DNA of 64,000 nucleotides from Patiria pectinifera (taxonomy: Eukaryota; Echinodermata; Asteroidea; Valvatida; Asterinidae), in contig CM057146.1 of the NCBI GenBank assembly GCA_029964075.1, positions 8,079,501-8,143,500 on the forward strand, read 5' to 3'. Made by a program: the position numbers and the translations under genes. This document shows, one piece after another, positions 53,701 to 64,000 of this stretch. The notes below the pieces were generated by a model. That model ran no database searches. It saw only the letters and a list, made by a program, of their open reading frames with translations, and was not told the origin of the DNA. Position 1 is the first letter of the stretch; every line of letters begins with the position of its first letter.

Positions 53701-56700
53701 AGGGCGGATCCGGGGGGGGGGGGGCAACGGGGGCCATCCCCCCACCCCCCCCCAAAAAAAAGAACCCAATTTTCTTTTCTTTTTTCAAGTGACGTCGCAA
53801 TAAAGGCAGGCACGGCCATCTTTTCCTCAAAAAGAGTTGTTTAAAGTGGTCAGAAGCTGCCTCAGATCGCACCACAGAACATGTAGAACTCAAAACAATT
53901 TTTCGGGGCTCTTAAAGCGGGATCCGATCCCACGCCGTAATTTTTGGGACCCACTTTTCGGGGGCCAAAATTTTGTTTGGCCCCCGAAAGAATTGTGTTC
54001 TGGATCCGCTATTGACGATTTGTCGTACGTGTGGATCTTATTCGAGTTGTTTAAGCATGCGCAGAACATGGTGCGTGCGAGCTATCCCTATCCGGCTCGT
54101 TAGTAAAAACGTCATGCACGCGCACGCACCACTGATTACTAGCGCCCATTGGCTGCAAACGCTCGAACTGCGTTAACTTCCGGTTCCAAACGGTGCAGAA
54201 AGTGCTGGAGGTGACGTCACACTAACGAACCGGATACGGACTTACCCGGTTTGTATTCAAGCTGTCATTTGAGTTTTGACTGCATTCACGTTGTTCCCAC
54301 AGGGGGTATCCTACTTCATCGAGGATAACCAAGGCGAGCAGAGATGCCTGAGAAAGCGGATTCCTGCCCGGTTCCCAGAAAACTGCATTCCTGGTAATTA
54401 TTTGTAGTGCTTCATTTTAGCTGACTCACAATAGACCATTATCATGTTGCGCGGCCATCATGATTTTTCCCATTCGAATCAACGTAACCAAAAGCGAGTC
54501 TGGCAGGAAAAATAGACTGGTTCCTTTTTGCACAAAAAGCACTATCATTCAGTCCTGTTATCGGATACAGGGAACATGACTAAAATGGTGGCAGCATGAT
54601 AGAGGTCTGTACCGCTAGTAAAATAAATAGGTCTTGGTTTTCAGGCTTTTTTCAGCAATGTTCAAATAAATATGAACACTCTATTATTTTATTCTTCATT
54701 GAGCTCTATACCCTTCAAAAAGTTTCAAAATCTACCCGGTAACCCGGAGGTTTATCAATGATAATTTTTGGCCAGATAGAGGGAGTTACAAAAAATGTCT
54801 GCCATTTAAAGGTGAAACAGAGTGAACCACAGTGCCCCTACACATTACAGGATTTTGAAAGAATAGGGAAGGTTTCAGCCAAAATTTGTTCTCTGTTCTA
54901 ATAATGTCCCCACGAAGCCCTGTAGCCGTTTAGGGTAGGGAAAATGACTAGAATAAAGAGGGAAAAAAACATTTTAAATGATACTTTTTTAAATGGGAAT
55001 TTTGTTGCTCTTATATTTAATAAAAACAAAATGTATTTTAAAGGATTCTGAAACAAGTAGCTGGAGTTCAGATACAAATCAAAGCTTACTTTTCAGAAAA
55101 TGGAATTTTGTTGTTTTCCCATCAATAAAAGAGACGTACACGATTTACGTTTATGTTACAGAGAAGGCCGAGTTCCTTAATAACGTTACTCTTGGTGACC
55201 ACGCCCTCACTGGCAACGTTTGGGAACTCAACGTATTTGGGGGCGGTTACCTCTTTAACGGGTCCTTCCTGGTTGCGGCCGACTACTGCGTGCCTCTTAC
55301 CAACGACTATGTCAGGTATGACTTCAACCAGAACCCACCGGGTAAGTAAAGGAAGTGTGGCATTACTCTCTACAGGTGAACATTCATTCTGATGTGATGT
55401 TGTGCAAACCCGACCCGAAACCGAAACCGATCTGACCCGAAATCGATTTCGAGTCGGGTCGGTCGGTTTGTCCATCATTTTAGTCGGGTCGGGTCGGGTC
55501 GGTTTCGGTTTTGCATTTGCGATTTTCGGGTCGGGCCAGGTCGCGTCGGGTCGGGTCGGGTCGGGTTGGTTAAGCCATGTTAAAAAACCCGAAATAAACC
55601 GACATGAACCGAAACAGAGTTGAAATTCACATGGTGCACTATTAAGTGCACAGTCACTGCGCGCGGTGCGACGTATGAAACTTCACTCGATCCGACTGAA
55701 ACTAGGAACGAACATGAACGACACTTTAATGAGCTGTTGTTGGGAAAGTTAGTGTGATACAATGTCAATATTTTGACGCCCATTGAGAAGAAAACAATTA
55801 CAGGCCAAAGTGAGGTTCACCGCCACCTTAGCGACCTTGTACGTGCACATCATATGGTCGGACGTACAGTGTATTCTACGGAATTGCCCCGTTTAAGGGC
55901 ATTTTTTTCTGTCTTAGTGTTCATCCGCGTTGTGGCCATGGCCTGGGATGCACGATGGATGTAGAGAGTCATGTTGATTTATTCACGCGCCTAGGCAAAT
56001 GCTCAAAATGCATCCAAGGAGATTACTTTATGTTATTAACATGTACATGATAACTTCATGTGCAAGTATCGGTCCATTTTGAGCCCATTAGAGTAAGCCG
56101 AATATAGCTTCTCATTTGACTTCACTTAAAATACAAAGGAAATTCATTCAACTTCACTTCAGACCTCGGGACGAAGGAATCAGTGCAATCCTTCGCTAGT
56201 CCAACCAGCTTAAATAAGTTGACAGATTTAAGAGAAAAAAATTAAGAACGAATTTGCATAGAGTAAAACAAAAAAAATTAAGTACAAGGAAGCAGCAACC
56301 TGGAATGATTGTCTGGGTTATACATTTTATACAAAAAAATCTAGTGAGGTGGGGTTTCAAACTAACCACTGAAACGCTGTGTTTAGCCAATACAATTCCG
56401 CGTCAATATTTACACTTCTGCAACAAACATTACGTAATTTATACTTCTGCAACAAACCTTACGAACTTCTCACAAGAAGTTCTGTCAGAGAGCTCACCGC
56501 CACCTGGCCCATCAGACTTTGTAATTTACTTCGTAATTTATCGATTAAAGTTATACTGTACATGTACCTGAAGCACTACTTTAAGTATTTTGTATTATGT
56601 TACTTTCTGTTTTCTCATTCTTGTATTTTCTGTGTCATGTTATTTATTACTCCTGTTCATGTGAGTAAGATGTGGCTCTATGTGGCCAAAGTGGACGTCG

Positions 56701-58678
56701 CTAATTTTGTGATTTTGTTTTGATTGCAGAGGTGAATGTTATCACCGCTGCCTGGGCTGACATTAGGCTTGGAATCTGTGATCGAGACAAGTTCTTCCAC
56801 ATTCCTGATGAGTGTCCTCAGGTAAAAAAAAAACAACCAAAAAAAACCATGAAATATGTCTGGATCTGAATTTGAATGACAGAGTGAATCGCAATTTTCC
56901 CCCATACTGTTGCATGACAGTTGTGCAGATGTACCCTGCAAACAACCGTGTTTGGCAGTTTTAACACTTTCTTGCCATCAGTTTCCAAACATGTTTAAAT
57001 ACTAAACATATTTAGTGTATTGACGGATATGTTTTGCCATTGAAAATTGGTGTTGAGGAATTAGTAATGTTTAGCTTCTAAACATGTTTACAAAGTGATA
57101 GCAAGATTGTTTTAGTTGCTAAACACATTGTTTAGAGTGCAGACTACATGAAAGCTATTTATCAAATGCAGCTCTAAATCCTCAAAATTCTTAATGCATC
57201 CCCCCACATGGCCTTGGGCGTTTAGTCTGAGTATCACCCGTGGAGTCCACAGAGGCAAGTCTCCTGTAGAACGTCTGATATGTCAAAGCATGCCGATTTA
57301 TGCGATCCAGCGCCTCAGGCAATCGGAGTCGACTTTACTAAATAGTGACGTCATTTCATTCCCAAATCAGGACTAAAACCGTGATTGGTAAATTCGAATG
57401 CAATGTTTTGTAATACAACAAAAGCCGGGCGCTTGTCCACAGCCTTTGTTGCTGTGTCTGGGTGAATTTTTTTTATCAATGTCTAAACGAGACAGCCGGT
57501 GAATGACCGAAGACCCGATACAGAAAGCACTCGCTGATTGGTCGAAATCTAGAGGTCAAGATGCAGTTGCCTTGCATAATTAATCAGCGAATTTGCTCAA
57601 ATGTAATACACTATTGGGCGTTGGGGTTAATGCATTTGTCACTTCAAGATAACCATGGGAAACTGGACTCACGCTGACAGTGATACTCATCAATTTTCCT
57701 CTTGTTGTCCCCCAACATTATGCCAAAGGCATAATTATTCGTTTGCATTTGTCCCAAAAGTCCCCAAACGAATCATCAAAAAGCTTACTTGGATAACGAT
57801 CGTATTCTGGTACTAAAAAACCCGTGAAGAAATCAAGAAATGTATGTGATTTACAACGATCAGTCAAAAAATTGACTGATTTTTGGAAATAAATATTAAG
57901 ACAAAATTGTTTTTCGTGATTTAAACAATTGTGCATGGTTTTTCACTGTTTTCTTGAAAAGTGTCGTATCCAGCGAGTTGAAACTTCAGCAGGGTTGTTT
58001 TTGTACAATCTTCTTTGGATTTTGAGTGGTGTCATTGTTGGCAAAGAAAAAAATGCAATAAAAAGCAAATGATCCTATCTGCTTTAATAATTATCTCTAA
58101 CCGCCCTGAAGCCTTCAATATCATCTTTGCCAAGTGGAGGAATTTGGAGGATTGAGGTCACATGGCAAAAGTGCGTTAATAATTTGGTAGGATGCACTTT
58201 GTCAAGGTCTTGGGCTGGACCTTGTGTTGTTTTTGCTCAGCCATGCATAAATACAGGCCTGTATTATGCTTGAAATCCTCCTTACTGCTCCAGGATGCCA
58301 CTGGCCAAACCTCAACATATTGACAGTCACTGTCGCAGGATTTTGCAGGATTCAGGCAGTGGTCACCCCTCCACGGACCATATTCAAGAAATAATGGAGG
58401 AATTTGCAGGATTGAGGCTATATGCTATTTTTCCATGAGGCCATAGGCCAATTGGAGGATTTTGCAGGATTGAGGCTACATCCTGGCAAAAAGGCCTAGG
58501 GAGTTAGGGTTCTCCTTTGCTCCCCCAATTTCGAAGGTTGTTTTGATCAGCTTGCCCCAATTTATTTTAATCTCTCCTTTATTTCCTTACACAGGACGTC
58601 ATGACGCCATTTATGGAGAAGAAGCTGAAACATCGCCAGATGATGGAGATGTCCTTCCGCGTCGACACACTCATGTGA
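50775..58678 (+). CDS. Ependymin-related protein, gene B
   Basis: Six coding exons: 50775-50889, 52730-52893, 54303-54393, 55132-55341, 56730-56821 and 58595-58678, phases 1,0,1,1,0. The product is 251 residues: signal peptide (MACRVASAVVVAVFLLVVQ), PQRCCWISQMYG, EFAYDKTFSAKSFIFTE, RFPENCIP, AADYCVPLT and RLGICDRDKFFHIPDEC. N-glycosylation sites are at residues 79, 141 and 166; the first two match A. Exon 3 is 20/30 identical to A. Exon 2 needs the AG at 52728-52729, because the nearer AGs at 52737 and 52740 give a stop. The last exon lacks two residues found in A. AATAAA at 58749-58754 is a likely poly(A) signal. Secreted glycoprotein by family; ligand unknown. Confidence 0.9.
52934..53230. 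mobile_element. MITE with TTCTGGAATTT ends, copy 2 (diverged)
   Basis: Interior blocks (GGGAACAAAAGATTG, GGATATATGGATTTTACTC, GGAAATTAATTCTGGTTAAA) match 10921-11251. The left end is eroded. It lies in intron 2 of gene B. Confidence 0.6.
53702..54012. mobile_element. Poly-G/C MITE with GGATCCG ends in intron 2 of gene B
   Basis: GGCGGATCCGG at the left and CTGGATCCGCT at the right are inverted. The interior has G and C runs. No coding capacity. Confidence 0.55.
55400..55665. repeat. GGGTCGG-rich repeat, copy 2 (uninterrupted)
   Basis: Same organisation as 23867-24079: ACCCGAAACCGAAACCGA followed by GGGTCGGGTCGG runs, then GTGCACTATTAAGTGCACAG. The continuous 3' flank shows what existed at 24.1-24.6 kb before the MITE inserted. 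It lies in intron 4 of gene B. Confidence 0.7.
56934..57143. mobile_element. Possible MITE in intron 5 of gene B
   Basis: CCTGCAAACAACCGTGTTTGG near the left and an inverted, diverged AAACACATTGTTTAGAGTGC near the right, with CTAAACAT motifs between. The ends are imperfect and no target duplication is certain. Confidence 0.35.
58130..58490. repeat. Diverged short repeats in intron 5 of gene B
   Basis: The motif GGAGGAATTTGCAGGATTGA, or variants of it, appears four times at irregular spacing. Origin unknown. Confidence 0.45.
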
Positions 58679-58762
58679 TTTCGAAGCTCGGCGATGTGCA
58701 GTTGACTATAGCCATAAACTTAGGTTCTTCGATTGATATAGCGGTTAGAATAAAGATTACAA

Positions 58763-59370
58763 AGTAACAGATGGTCATGACAAACTTCACTTAGAAAACT
58801 ACTTGCGATTAAAACCGTCATTTTAGTATGTTTGTCTACTAGTATTCGAGAATTTGTACGTCAACAGTGCGTAAGAAATTTAGTGGGTTTTTTTTTGTTG
58901 TACATCTGTTTTCGTTTGGAGCAACAAATATTGCAAAACACAAATCTTATTGAAGGTGCAGAAGGTTTTTAGCTCAGTGACTTCTCAACATTTTGAGGAA
59001 ACAGACTAGCATTTGCACATGATTATTTTGGTCCCTGTAACTGGATTCCGTTAATTATGCATGTGGAAAACGTGTGCCCAGGGGCAACCCCTTTTTGAAC
59101 CCCCTTCAATAATATCGTTTTCTTCCGAACGATACCATTTCAGGTGGGATAATTTGACAGGCGTATTTGGTACCTCTCAATAAGTGAATTTGTTTCCTCT
59201 TAAGTCGGTGGATCCATTTCCTTGCATTCTGTACCTTTCTTTAATAGTCCAGGACACGCATTGCTTCGTCCCCGTTTCTAACATTTCATAGGATACATGC
59301 ATACTTAAACTCTGTGGTAGAGCTTACATTACATATGGAAAAGTCGGACTTGTATGATTAACATGCTTAG
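58763..59370. other. 3' flank of gene B, nothing recognised
   Basis: AT-rich sequence without supported exons or repeat ends. Confidence 0.45.
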
Positions 59371-59508
59371 TTACCATGCGAGAGCCACTAAAAAGTCGTA
59401 CAGAAACTTCTTTAAAGTCTTTTCGGTAAATTCATCATGATTGATTGTACATGTCGCCATCAAGGAGTTACCATTTAGTTTGTTATCAAGGATTCTCACT
59501 TGTATTAA
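59371..59508 (-). CDS. Candidate last exon of ependymin-related gene D
   Basis: After a CCTGTGCAG acceptor the minus strand is open in phase 0 for 45 codons to a TAA stop, ending HDEFTEKTLKKFLYDFLVAL then AW. Phase 0 is what gene D exon 5 (62779-62876) requires. The ELLKK/TLKK tail pattern loosely recalls the last exon of gene C. The exon is longer than in A, B and C (28-29 codons) and 3.3 kb away, so it may be fortuitous. Confidence 0.3.
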   Translation of the reverse strand, partial: LIQVRILDNKLNGNSLMATCTINHDEFTEKTLKKFLYDFLVALAW

Positions 59509-62500
59509 CTGCACAGGGGTAACTGTAGAGTTTTTTTGTCCTTCAAGCATAAATAAAAGAAAATGCATTTCCATGCAAAAAAAAATCACACTTTTCTTGC
59601 GTGCGAGAGATTTATTAGCTGCAAACAGGTTAACAATAGACGCAAGTTGTTATACAAGATCCAGGGACCGTTTTATGTAAATTAAACTGAAGGGGTACTG
59701 TTTGGCAAACCACTAGACTGTCTGGAAAGCTGAATGAAAGGAATGACCGAACACAACGCCAAACAAAAACCAGTCTGGTTGAAAAAAAAATCTGATTGAA
59801 TAGCTTGCTGGGAGGCAGTCTAATCTTGGTATTTGTAAAAGGTGAAAGCAAGGCCACTGCTTATATGGGCCATAACTCAGCAGTATATGGCTTTCATAAC
59901 TTTACAAGTGAACCAAACCATCTAAAGGATAAACACATTCCACAGGAATGGTTGAACAGATCGCCACACAAAAGTAATTCGGGTTGGGAGAATTTGTTAT
60001 TTAAACAGAATTGGAGCGGTTGAATTCCATCGATCGGTATTTGTGAAAGGTGAAATCAGGGTCAATGCTTATAGGGCCTGAAAAAAGTCTCCGGTTTCTG
60101 GTCTGGTAGCCAAGCGCGTCGTCAAAATTAGAAAGTTTTTTTTCAATGTAAGATGATGTCTCAAAACCGCCACACTCGCTGTTTCAATTGGAATCCTGCT
60201 GCTGCATGATTTGAACGTGTTTTAGATAGGGTTACGATCGAGTATAAGCTTTGTGTGGCCCCTCTGGGTTCCCACATATTTTGCACTAAATTCGGGCAGC
60301 ATTTGCAGGTGGTGATATTGTGTTGTAATTGTGCGTCTGGAAGCCAGAAAGAGGGAGCGATGATCGTGTATCTGAACGTACCTGTAAACGCTTTTTAATT
60401 AGTGCAATATGTAAGGGAGCAGACTAATGACCAGCCTGGCAGCACATGCACGATGTCGATGGCGTTGTATGGTCTGATGTTACTCTGATTATTGTCTTTA
60501 CTATCCAAATTTCCAAAAGAATGTTCGTGTCGGTCGAGATCGTAGGTGGGTGCAGAATTCTCAAGCGTTGTGGCCTTACTGAGGTCACCTAGTACCCCGA
60601 GCTCCGCTCTGAAGGATTGTTTTGGAGAGTTTTAAGGGGATCGAAGCATCATCTGCAACATCAGCCGACATTTAAAAAGAAAAAAAGTTGGGGGGGGGGG
60701 AACCCGCGTCGCCGCACCACTTTTGGGGCAAGCTCCAAACCAGAAAAAGTGTCCGGAGAAAACAACCGGTCTACATTTCAGCACGCCTCCCTGGAAAAAT
60801 TCTGGATCCACCCTGCTAGCCCCCCAAAATATTGGCTCTGTAGTGTGAATATAAAACCCAAGAAAAGGGTTGGGAGAATTTTCTATTGAATCGCTCACAC
60901 GCACTGCTCAGGCAGTCTAACCTCGTTTATAAGCGGTGAAAGCAAGGCCGCTGCTACTGGTTTTTTTTTTTAACTTTACTAGTGGACCAAAACGTCTGAA
61001 TAAGTACGAAATCTTTTTATTAGCCTGGTGGATAATGCTTAAAATTCAAGATCTTAACAATTATATTGACAAAAAAATGCCGACCAAGCAAAATTACAGC
61101 TTTTACCGTTCCATTCTTTTTCTGAATTTAAACCTTCAACCACCCCGTTAGGCCTACGTGGTCTAAAGTATGAGAGACTGATAACCTCGAGTGGGGCCCA
61201 TACATTTATCTGGTCCAAAAGAAGTGCTGCACCAAATTCCATCCAGTGTTTAATGGCACATAGGCCTACGTGATGAATCGAAGAACATACAAACACAAGG
61301 GGTTTTATCTGTTCACTGACTTTTTTGTACAAAATAACCCTTTCAAACTTACTGCCGACACTGACAGATGATTAATATGTTGAATGGCATGATGACAAGA
61401 ATGCATATGAAACGGTAATTATAATCTAATTTCTTTTTTACTTGGGAACGCTGAGTATGTGTATGAAAAAAAATGGAACTCATACTTCGTACCGCACTAA
61501 TACTTCCAACGTAATGGTTTACATTTTTAAGTGTACTTGCTAAAGGCGTTTGCTGTTAAAACTGCATAGTTAAACTAAGGACAAGTAAAACCCACTTTTT
61601 CACAATTCTAGATCATGACTTCAAAATATAACGTGTAAATATTACGTATGTTAATTTGTTAGTACGGCATGACTGCAGAAAGTAAGTATTATTTATTAAT
61701 CCTTCCCCAAATTATCACAGTTCAAAAATCAGTGTTTTACTAGTCTCATGTGGATTTGAGCGGCATGTCTGCGGGCGCGCGTTTGTAAACTTCGCGAGTT
61801 TGCACAATTCGCTTCGAGATTTCAAACCATGTGTTTGGGTACTCCTAAAAGAATATACCATTAAGTCCAAAACAGTCCGAGTACTTTTCTAATGCACTCT
61901 TAAAATTGTATAAATCGAAGGTAATAAGAAGCTATTTTAGAAAGAAGCATGGTGTCGTGTCAGGTAATCCGTTCTGGATGCCTTGAGGTCTAGCCATCAA
62001 AGCTACTCGCGAAATTTGCGCCACTTCAGCATCGTAGCAGTCGGTTGCTTCAAGGCACGCCCCTGATGATAAGCAGAAAAATGGAAGTATCTGGTGTTAG
62101 TTGAGTCAACTTTTGTCGACATGTCGGGCCATAAATCCATTAATTCCTATACAATACATACACTCAACCAAAAAAGAAAGTCTCCCCTTGATACTTTTTT
62201 TGTCTTACTCAAAAAATACTGGGCACATCTTGCTCAAATTACGACTGATCAGTACAGAAATTCCTTAGTAATCCAGCCATGATACTCTTTCGTTGGTCCA
62301 AAACAGTGATTATGTGTACAAAGTTATGCAATTTATGACAAATGGTACCGAAAAAAGGTGCACTTTTGTATACGTGCAAGGTGAATGTAAACCACAACTT
62401 GCACGTACACGTGTGGTGAATTGTTTCGATACAGTTCACCACAGCAACGTGGCACATAGTAGTCCAGTTTCGTGCATAACATTCCAGAACTGACAGAGTT

Positions 62501-62778
62501 AATAATCTTGATATTTGATGCCCATGGGCGTCGCCAAGATTTTTTTCTAGAGGGGGCAAAGCACCTCATTTCCCGAAATCCTTGTACTTTCTGTAGCATA
62601 ATTTTCTCAATTGGTCATTTTTTCGAGGGTGGGCGGGGGGACATTTGCCCACCCACCCCTATTGACACCCCTGCGGACGCGCATGTTGTTAAATGTACAT
62701 CAAATTTACAGCAATGTGACTTCGCCCCTCGCCTTTTTCCGTTGATGATGCCAAATGTGAATGAGATGGACTATTTAC
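59509..62778. other. Repeat-containing stretch, presumed intron or flank of gene D
   Basis: Contains a thrice-repeated segment around GTGAAAGCAAGGCC (near 59842, 60035 in altered form, and 60935), fragments of the PIF-like MITE near 60085, an inverted match to the 20239 MITE interior (about 60745-60835), a repeat with ACTCAACCAAAAAAGAAAGT (about 62156-62320), and a partial element with CATGGGCGTCGCC end at 62521. No further exon is supported. Confidence 0.45.
62156..62320. repeat. Dispersed repeat with ACACTCAACCAAAAAAGAAA start, copy 1
   Basis: Direct repeat of about 63485-63640, sharing the start and internal blocks such as ATCCAGCCAT and CCAAAACAGTGA. Probably the terminal part of a DNA transposon family. 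Confidence 0.6.
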
Positions 62779-62876
62779 CGGTTCGCAAACGTCAGGGACT
62801 TTGAAGTACTTTTCCCGATCGCAGATTCCCAGCTCGATATTGAACATTCTAGAGTCCCTCACTTCAACTTCGGCTC
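62779..62876 (-). CDS. Ependymin-related gene D, exon 5
   Basis: A GATACAG acceptor and a GTAAAT donor bound 98 bases. Entered in phase 1 and left in phase 0, exactly like exon 5 of genes A, B and C, they encode AEVEVRDSRMFNIELGICDR then EKYFKVPDVCEP. LGICDREKYFKVPDVC aligns with LGICDREKFFHIPEEC of gene A. Exons 1-4 would lie at higher coordinates, past the right edge, and a candidate last exon is at 59371-59508. Gene D converges on gene B. Confidence 0.75.
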
Positions 62877-64000
62877 CTGTATCAAATGTATTGTAACTCA
62901 AATCAACAGTCAAACCTCCTTTCTTCTCAACTTTCTCTTTCTTTACAACATTTAAAGGTTTTAATGCGTTTCAGTGGCCATTTTGGTTTGCATGCAAACT
63001 GATATGTCGAAGTTGCTTACTAGCCCTTTATCATGCTGCCACCATTTACGTCATGCTCCCTGTAATCACAATACTGTATGATAACGTTTATTGTGCCAAA
63101 AAGGAACCAGACTATTTTTCGTCCAGCCTCGCTTTGGTTTCGTTGATTTGAATGGGACAAATCCAAATGGCCGCAACATGATAATGGTCTTTTGCTGTCA
63201 CTGCCAACTGCCACTCCATTCAAAGGTATCACGCCTACTAGAACATTTCGTTTGGACAGCAACAATTCGCTTAGCACAAATAGGCAACTCAGCCTAAATC
63301 ATGTCATTTATGATATTGGATCGGTCCCACCCGATGCGATTTAATATGCTAAGCTGTATTTTCTACCAAACATTTCTGAGATTTCGAGGTCACACATCAG
63401 AGGAGGGTTGGTAAAGGATGACTGTCCATCCTAATGTCTTCTTCTACCGAAGGAAACAATAATTTGACCAACGGGCATCTCTTATACACTCAACCAAAAA
63501 AGAAAGTCCCCCCTTCCAAATTTTTTTTAAGTCTAACCCAAAAACTACTGATCATCTCTCGCTCAAATAACGACTAATCAGTAAAGAAATTCATTAGCAA
63601 TCCAGCCATACCCTTTATTTGGCCAAAACAGTGAAAATGCTATTCCGGGGGCGCCTCTCCCCCCTCGCGACGCCCATGGGTGAACTAAGTCTCAAATTAA
63701 CGGAAATCTTCTCTGCATGCAAGTCGGAAGGAAAAAAACTCTTTCAAAAAAATGCATCAGCTCACAGAGCCTCCCGTCCTCGTAATTGTTTTGAATCCCA
63801 GGAAATGTAAAGAAATGAGGAACGGCCCTGATGGTGCTGATAGTGAGTCCCACTCCTTTATAAACTCTGATTCATGGCAGCAACTCTCTTGGAATAATCT
63901 TGGAATTATCCTACAACAAATTAATATCGACGATTTATTTCCTGAACGTTGCTTGCACTGACCAGTAAGCATTTTGTGGTAATAGCGGGCAACCATGTCA
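62877..64000. other. Right edge, no further exon of gene D recognised
   Basis: Presumed intron of gene D. It contains a second copy of the ACACTCAACCAAAAAAGAAA repeat (about 63485-63640) and the right end of a CATGGGCGTCGC-type MITE (about 63645-63680). Open frames near 63020-63277 and 63757-63996 do not resemble ependymin exons. Confidence 0.4.

Overview
This is eukaryotic nuclear DNA, most likely from a marine invertebrate. There are no operons, no long uninterrupted genes and no ribosome binding sites. Short open exons bounded by GT/AG splice signals sit in a matrix of poly-G/poly-C tracts, MITEs, tRNA-derived repeats and LINE fragments. Several ependymin-related genes in one cluster, with abundant G-run MITEs, suggest a non-vertebrate deuterostome (echinoderm, hemichordate or amphioxus grade). 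That placement is inference, and the phylum cannot be fixed from the sequence alone.

The left third (about 5.5-23.4 kb) is a segmentally duplicated block with three paralogous two-coding-exon genes on the minus strand (10007-11430, 17898-19298, 21502-22887). Each encodes a 132-133 residue secreted protein with a signal peptide and eight cysteines in a fixed pattern. I do not recognise the family. Flanking modules of the same duplication also survive without coding exons (about 5556-5690, 6790-7345, 9103-9800, 15550-16270), so more copies may once have existed. A 2.25 kb foldback element (12757-15002), a 5'-truncated LINE fragment (about 11800-12395), a MITE with TATA-bordered inverted repeats (16845-17401) and a MITE with a telomere-like core (19408-19570) lie within this block.

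The middle (23.4-30.6 kb) is almost entirely repeats: a GGGTCGG-rich repeat carrying a nested PIF/Harbinger-like MITE, a 681-bp MITE, a hAT-like MITE with a clean 8-bp target duplication, and one plausible orphan first exon (26099-26218).

The right half (30.6-62.9 kb) is an ependymin-related (EPDR) gene cluster. Gene C (minus, 30665-34914) and gene A (plus, 42544-48312) are divergently transcribed. Gene B (plus, 50775-58678) is a tandem duplicate of A. One exon of a fourth gene D lies on the minus strand at 62779-62876. A, B and C each have six coding exons with the same intron phases (1,0,1,1,0) and nearly the same length (251, 251 and 253 residues). Between the divergent genes C and A lies a 6.6 kb tandem array (about 35485-42120) of roughly 31 tRNA-like monomers. 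It has a 1.27 kb higher-order period of six monomers, and most monomers carry a CACGTG E-box.

All the intact genes found are predicted to be secreted: ependymin-related proteins plus a small cysteine-rich family. This could be an extracellular-protein locus for signalling, mucus or defence, but that is inference. The remaining bases hold repeats or nothing I can identify.
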